Of a stretch of DNA of 6,568 nucleotides, positions 4,140 to 6,568 are shown in pieces. The notes under the pieces are model-generated. The model was given only the letters and a program-made list of their open reading frames with translations. It had not been told where the DNA came from and did no database searches. Location: positions 1,757 to 8,324 of the forward strand of contig NVXB01000116.1 in assembly GCA_002746425.1 (NCBI GenBank). Reading direction: 5' to 3'. Each line of letters opens with the position of its first letter. The first letter of the stretch is position 1. The stretch is from Hyphomicrobiales bacterium. Its GTDB lineage: Bacteria > Pseudomonadota > Alphaproteobacteria > Rhizobiales > GCA-2746425. The translations under genes and the position numbers were made by a program.

Positions 4140-6568
4140 ATGAAATTCGAACGTCGCTACACTAAAGAAGGCCAGTCTCCCTATGCGGAGATCAAATTTC
4201 GCAAGGCAACAAGCGAAATCCGCAATCCCGACGGCTCGATTGTTTTCCGTCTGGAAAACATTGACGTACCAACGGCGTGGAGCCAGGTCGCAAGCGATAT
4301 TCTTGCCCAAAAGTATTTTCGAAAAGCTGGCGTTCCGGCCAAGCTGAGGAAGGTTGAGGAAAATTCTATCCCATCATTCCTGTGGCGCTCAGAACCTGAT
4401 CAAAAGGCCCTGAAAGGCGTTGATAAAGACGCGCAATACGGCTCCGAGATGGACGCCCGTCAGGTGTTCGATCGCCTTGCTGGTACCTGGACTTATTGGG
4501 GCTGGAAGGGCGGCTATTTCGACACCGAGGGCGATGCTTCTGCTTTCTTTGATGAGCTGCGCTTTATGCTGGCAACGCAAAAAGTTGCGCCCAATTCTCC
4601 GCAATGGTTCAACACCGGCCTGCATTGGGCCTATGGTATTGATGGACCATCGCAGGGCCACCATTATGTCGACTTTGAAACCGGCAAGCTGGTGCGCTCC
4701 AAAACCTCTTATGAGCATCCTCAGCCGCACGCTTGCTTTATCCAGTCCGTGACCGATGATCTGGTCAATGAAAACGGCATTATGGATTTGTGGGTTCGTG
4801 AAGCGCGTCTGTTTAAATACGGCTCCGGCACTGGCTCCAATTTTTCCAGCCTGCGCGGCGAAGGCGAAACGCTTTCCGGCGGCGGTAAATCTTCCGGCCT
4901 GATGTCGTTCCTGAAAATTGGTGACCGGGCAGCTGGCGCGATCAAATCTGGCGGCACAACCCGCCGCGCGGCCAAAATGGTCGTGGTTGATATCGACCAT
5001 CCAGATATTGAAAAATACATCAATTGGAAGGTGAAAGAAGAGCAGAAAGTTGCTGCGCTCGTCACCGGCTCCAAAGTTGTCTCAAAGCACCTCAAAGCCA
5101 TTATGAAAGCCTGCGTCAATTGCGAAGGCGAGAATGGCGATTGCTTTGAAGTGGCCATGAACCCAGCGCTGAAACGCGAAGTGCGTGCAGCGAAAAAGGC
5201 TTTGGTTCCAGAGAATTACACTCAACGGGTGATTCAATTTGCACGGCAGGGCTACACCGATCTGGATTTCCCGGTTTACGATACCGATTGGGATTCCGAA
5301 GCCTATCTGACGGTTTCTGGCCAAAACTCCAACAACTCAGTTCGCGTCACTGATGACTTCCTCAACGCTGTTGAGAATGACGAGGACTGGAACCTGATTG
5401 GCCGTGTTTCTGGCCAGGTCACCAAAACCCTCGGTGCCCGTGATTTGTGGGAAAAGGTTGGCTATGCCGCTTGGGCCTCTGCTGATCCTGGCATCCAGTA
5501 TCATACCACCATCAATGACTGGCACACATGCCCGGCGGCTGGCGATATCCGCGCCTCCAACCCGTGCTCGGAATACATGTTCTTGGATGACACGGCCTGT
5601 AATCTGGCCTCGGTCAACCTTATGCAGTTCCGCAACGCCGATGCCAGCTTCAACATCGATAATTTTGAGCACGCCACACGTCTATGGACTGTTGTGCTGG
5701 AAATCTCGGTTTTGATGGCGCAGTTCCCATCCAAGCAGATTGCAAAACTGTCCTACCAATACCGCACATTGGGCCTCGGCTATGCCAATATTGGCGGCTT
5801 CCTAATGACCTCGGGCATTTCCTATGACAGTGATGAAGGCCGCGCCATTGGCGGTGCCATCACCGCGATCATGACTGGCGTTTCTTACGCAACATCGGCT
5901 GAGATGGCGAGCGAGCAGGGGCCTTTCCCCAGCTATGAGCCTAATGCAGAACACATGCTGCGCGTTATCCGCAACCATCGCCTAGCAGCGCATGGCAAAG
6001 CTGAAGGCTATGAAGGCCTCAACATTTTACCCGTGCCGCTTGATCAAGCATCTTGTGACGATAAACGCTTGATAAAACACGCCATTGCGGCTTGGGACAA
6101 AGCGCTGGAGCTGGGCGAAAAGCACGGTTACCGTAATGCGCAGGTTTCCGTTATCGCACCAACCGGCACTATTGGTCTGGTCATGGATTGCGATACCACT
6201 GGTATTGAGCCTGATTTTGCACTGGTAAAGTTCAAAAAGCTGGCCGGTGGCGGTTACTTCAAAATCATCAACCGTGCGGTGCCAGAGGCGTTGCGGGTTC
6301 TTGGTTATGGCGAGGCGCAAATTGCCGAGATCGAAGCCTATGCCGTGGGCCACGCCTCTCTGGCGCAGTCTCCTGGCATCAACCACACCACTTTGCGGAC
6401 CAAAGGCTTTACCGACGCCGTGATTGACGCGCTTGAGAAGGGCCTTGCTTCTGCCTTTGACATCAAGTTCGCCTTCAACAAATGGTCGCTTGGCGAAGAT
6501 TTCTGCAAAAACATTCTGAAACTCAGCGATGAGCAGCTCAACGATGTGTCGTTTGATCTGTTGGCCGC
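4140..6568 (+). CDS. nrdJ: Adenosylcobalamin-dependent class II ribonucleotide reductase (5' part; cut by window end)
   Basis: The enzyme reduces ribonucleotides to deoxyribonucleotides using a thiyl radical generated from adenosylcobalamin, independently of oxygen, in the cytoplasm. The frame is open from the ATG at 4140 to the end of the window: 809 complete codons, no stop. Recognisable parts are PNSPQWFNTG near 155-164, C199 in the HACFIQSV segment (likely a redox-active cysteine), the FKYGSGTGSNFSSLRG segment, SGGTTRRAAK near 270-279, the active-site finger loop N474-P-C476-S-E478 (the N-x-C-x-E catalytic motif), and APTGTIG (673-679). C325-x2-C328 lies in a segment that looks like an insert of this subfamily. 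No N-terminal ATP-cone is apparent. Alphaproteobacterial homologues are roughly 1,200 residues or more, so about two thirds is present; the C-terminal redox cysteines lie outside. Upstream NrdR-like boxes and a CtrA-type site suggest control by nucleotide level and cell cycle. Confidence 0.96.
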   Translation, partial: MKFERRYTKEGQSPYAEIKFRKATSEIRNPDGSIVFRLENIDVPTAWSQVASDILAQKYFRKAGVPAKLRKVEENSIPSFLWRSEPDQKALKGVDKDAQYGSEMDARQVFDRLAGTWTYWGWKGGYFDTEGDASAFFDELRFMLATQKVAPNSPQWFNTGLHWAYGIDGPSQGHHYVDFETGKLVRSKTSYEHPQPHACFIQSVTDDLVNENGIMDLWVREARLFKYGSGTGSNFSSLRGEGETLSGGGKSSGLMSFLKIGDRAAGAIKSGGTTRRAAKMVVVDIDHPDIEKYINWKVKEEQKVAALVTGSKVVSKHLKAIMKACVNCEGENGDCFEVAMNPALKREVRAAKKALVPENYTQRVIQFARQGYTDLDFPVYDTDWDSEAYLTVSGQNSNNSVRVTDDFLNAVENDEDWNLIGRVSGQVTKTLGARDLWEKVGYAAWASADPGIQYHTTINDWHTCPAAGDIRASNPCSEYMFLDDTACNLASVNLMQFRNADASFNIDNFEHATRLWTVVLEISVLMAQFPSKQIAKLSYQYRTLGLGYANIGGFLMTSGISYDSDEGRAIGGAITAIMTGVSYATSAEMASEQGPFPSYEPNAEHMLRVIRNHRLAAHGKAEGYEGLNILPVPLDQASCDDKRLIKHAIAAWDKALELGEKHGYRNAQVSVIAPTGTIGLVMDCDTTGIEPDFALVKFKKLAGGGYFKIINRAVPEALRVLGYGEAQIAEIEAYAVGHASLAQSPGINHTTLRTKGFTDAVIDALEKGLASAFDIKFAFNKWSLGEDFCKNILKLSDEQLNDVSFDLLA

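Noticed and set aside
4389..5734. Several - strand open frames (80-203 codons) opposite nrdJ
   Set aside because: They are mirror frames of the nrdJ coding sequence, overlap one another, and their translations match no family I recognise.

Overview
The window reads as a stretch of an alphaproteobacterial chromosome of moderately high GC content. The evidence is the style of the proteins (a QueA and a Tgt of the rhizobial/alphaproteobacterial type, and a long B12-dependent class II ribonucleotide reductase) and an exact TTAA-N7-TTAA CtrA-type site upstream of the reductase gene. The genus cannot be named from the sequence alone.

Layout. (1) Positions 39-2246, + strand: queA and tgt, two tRNA queuosine-modification genes. 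The tgt ATG follows the queA stop codon with no gap, so this is a tight, probably translationally coupled operon. Tgt inserts the preQ1 base at position 34 of GUN-anticodon tRNAs, and QueA then adds the ribose-derived ring from S-adenosylmethionine. The Tgt shows substitutions at three of the four positions that bind zinc in the E. coli and Zymomonas enzymes. (2) Positions 2282-3022, - strand: an orphan receiver-domain response regulator with a charged C-terminal extension, convergent with tgt. (3) Positions 3023-4139: 1.1 kb with no convincing gene and clearly more AT-rich than its flanks. It holds a lone NrdR-box-like palindrome, a 14-bp tandem repeat (three exact copies plus a partial one), and a dense control region directly before the next gene. 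(4) Positions 4140-6568, + strand: the first 809 codons of nrdJ, the adenosylcobalamin-dependent class II ribonucleotide reductase, cut by the window end.

The most notable region is 3881-4139. Two NrdR-box-like 16-mers lie exactly 31 bp apart centre to centre, the spacing typical of NrdR tandem boxes, and an exact CtrA-type site fills the gap between them. A candidate promoter, a 17-bp perfect palindrome, a pair of mutually exclusive hairpins and two tandem 25-nt hairpin units with a compensatory base-pair change then lead to a good ribosome binding site. Taken together this suggests that dNTP supply is controlled by nucleotide status (NrdR), by the cell cycle (CtrA) and perhaps by a structured mRNA leader. 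That integration is inference from sequence motifs only.
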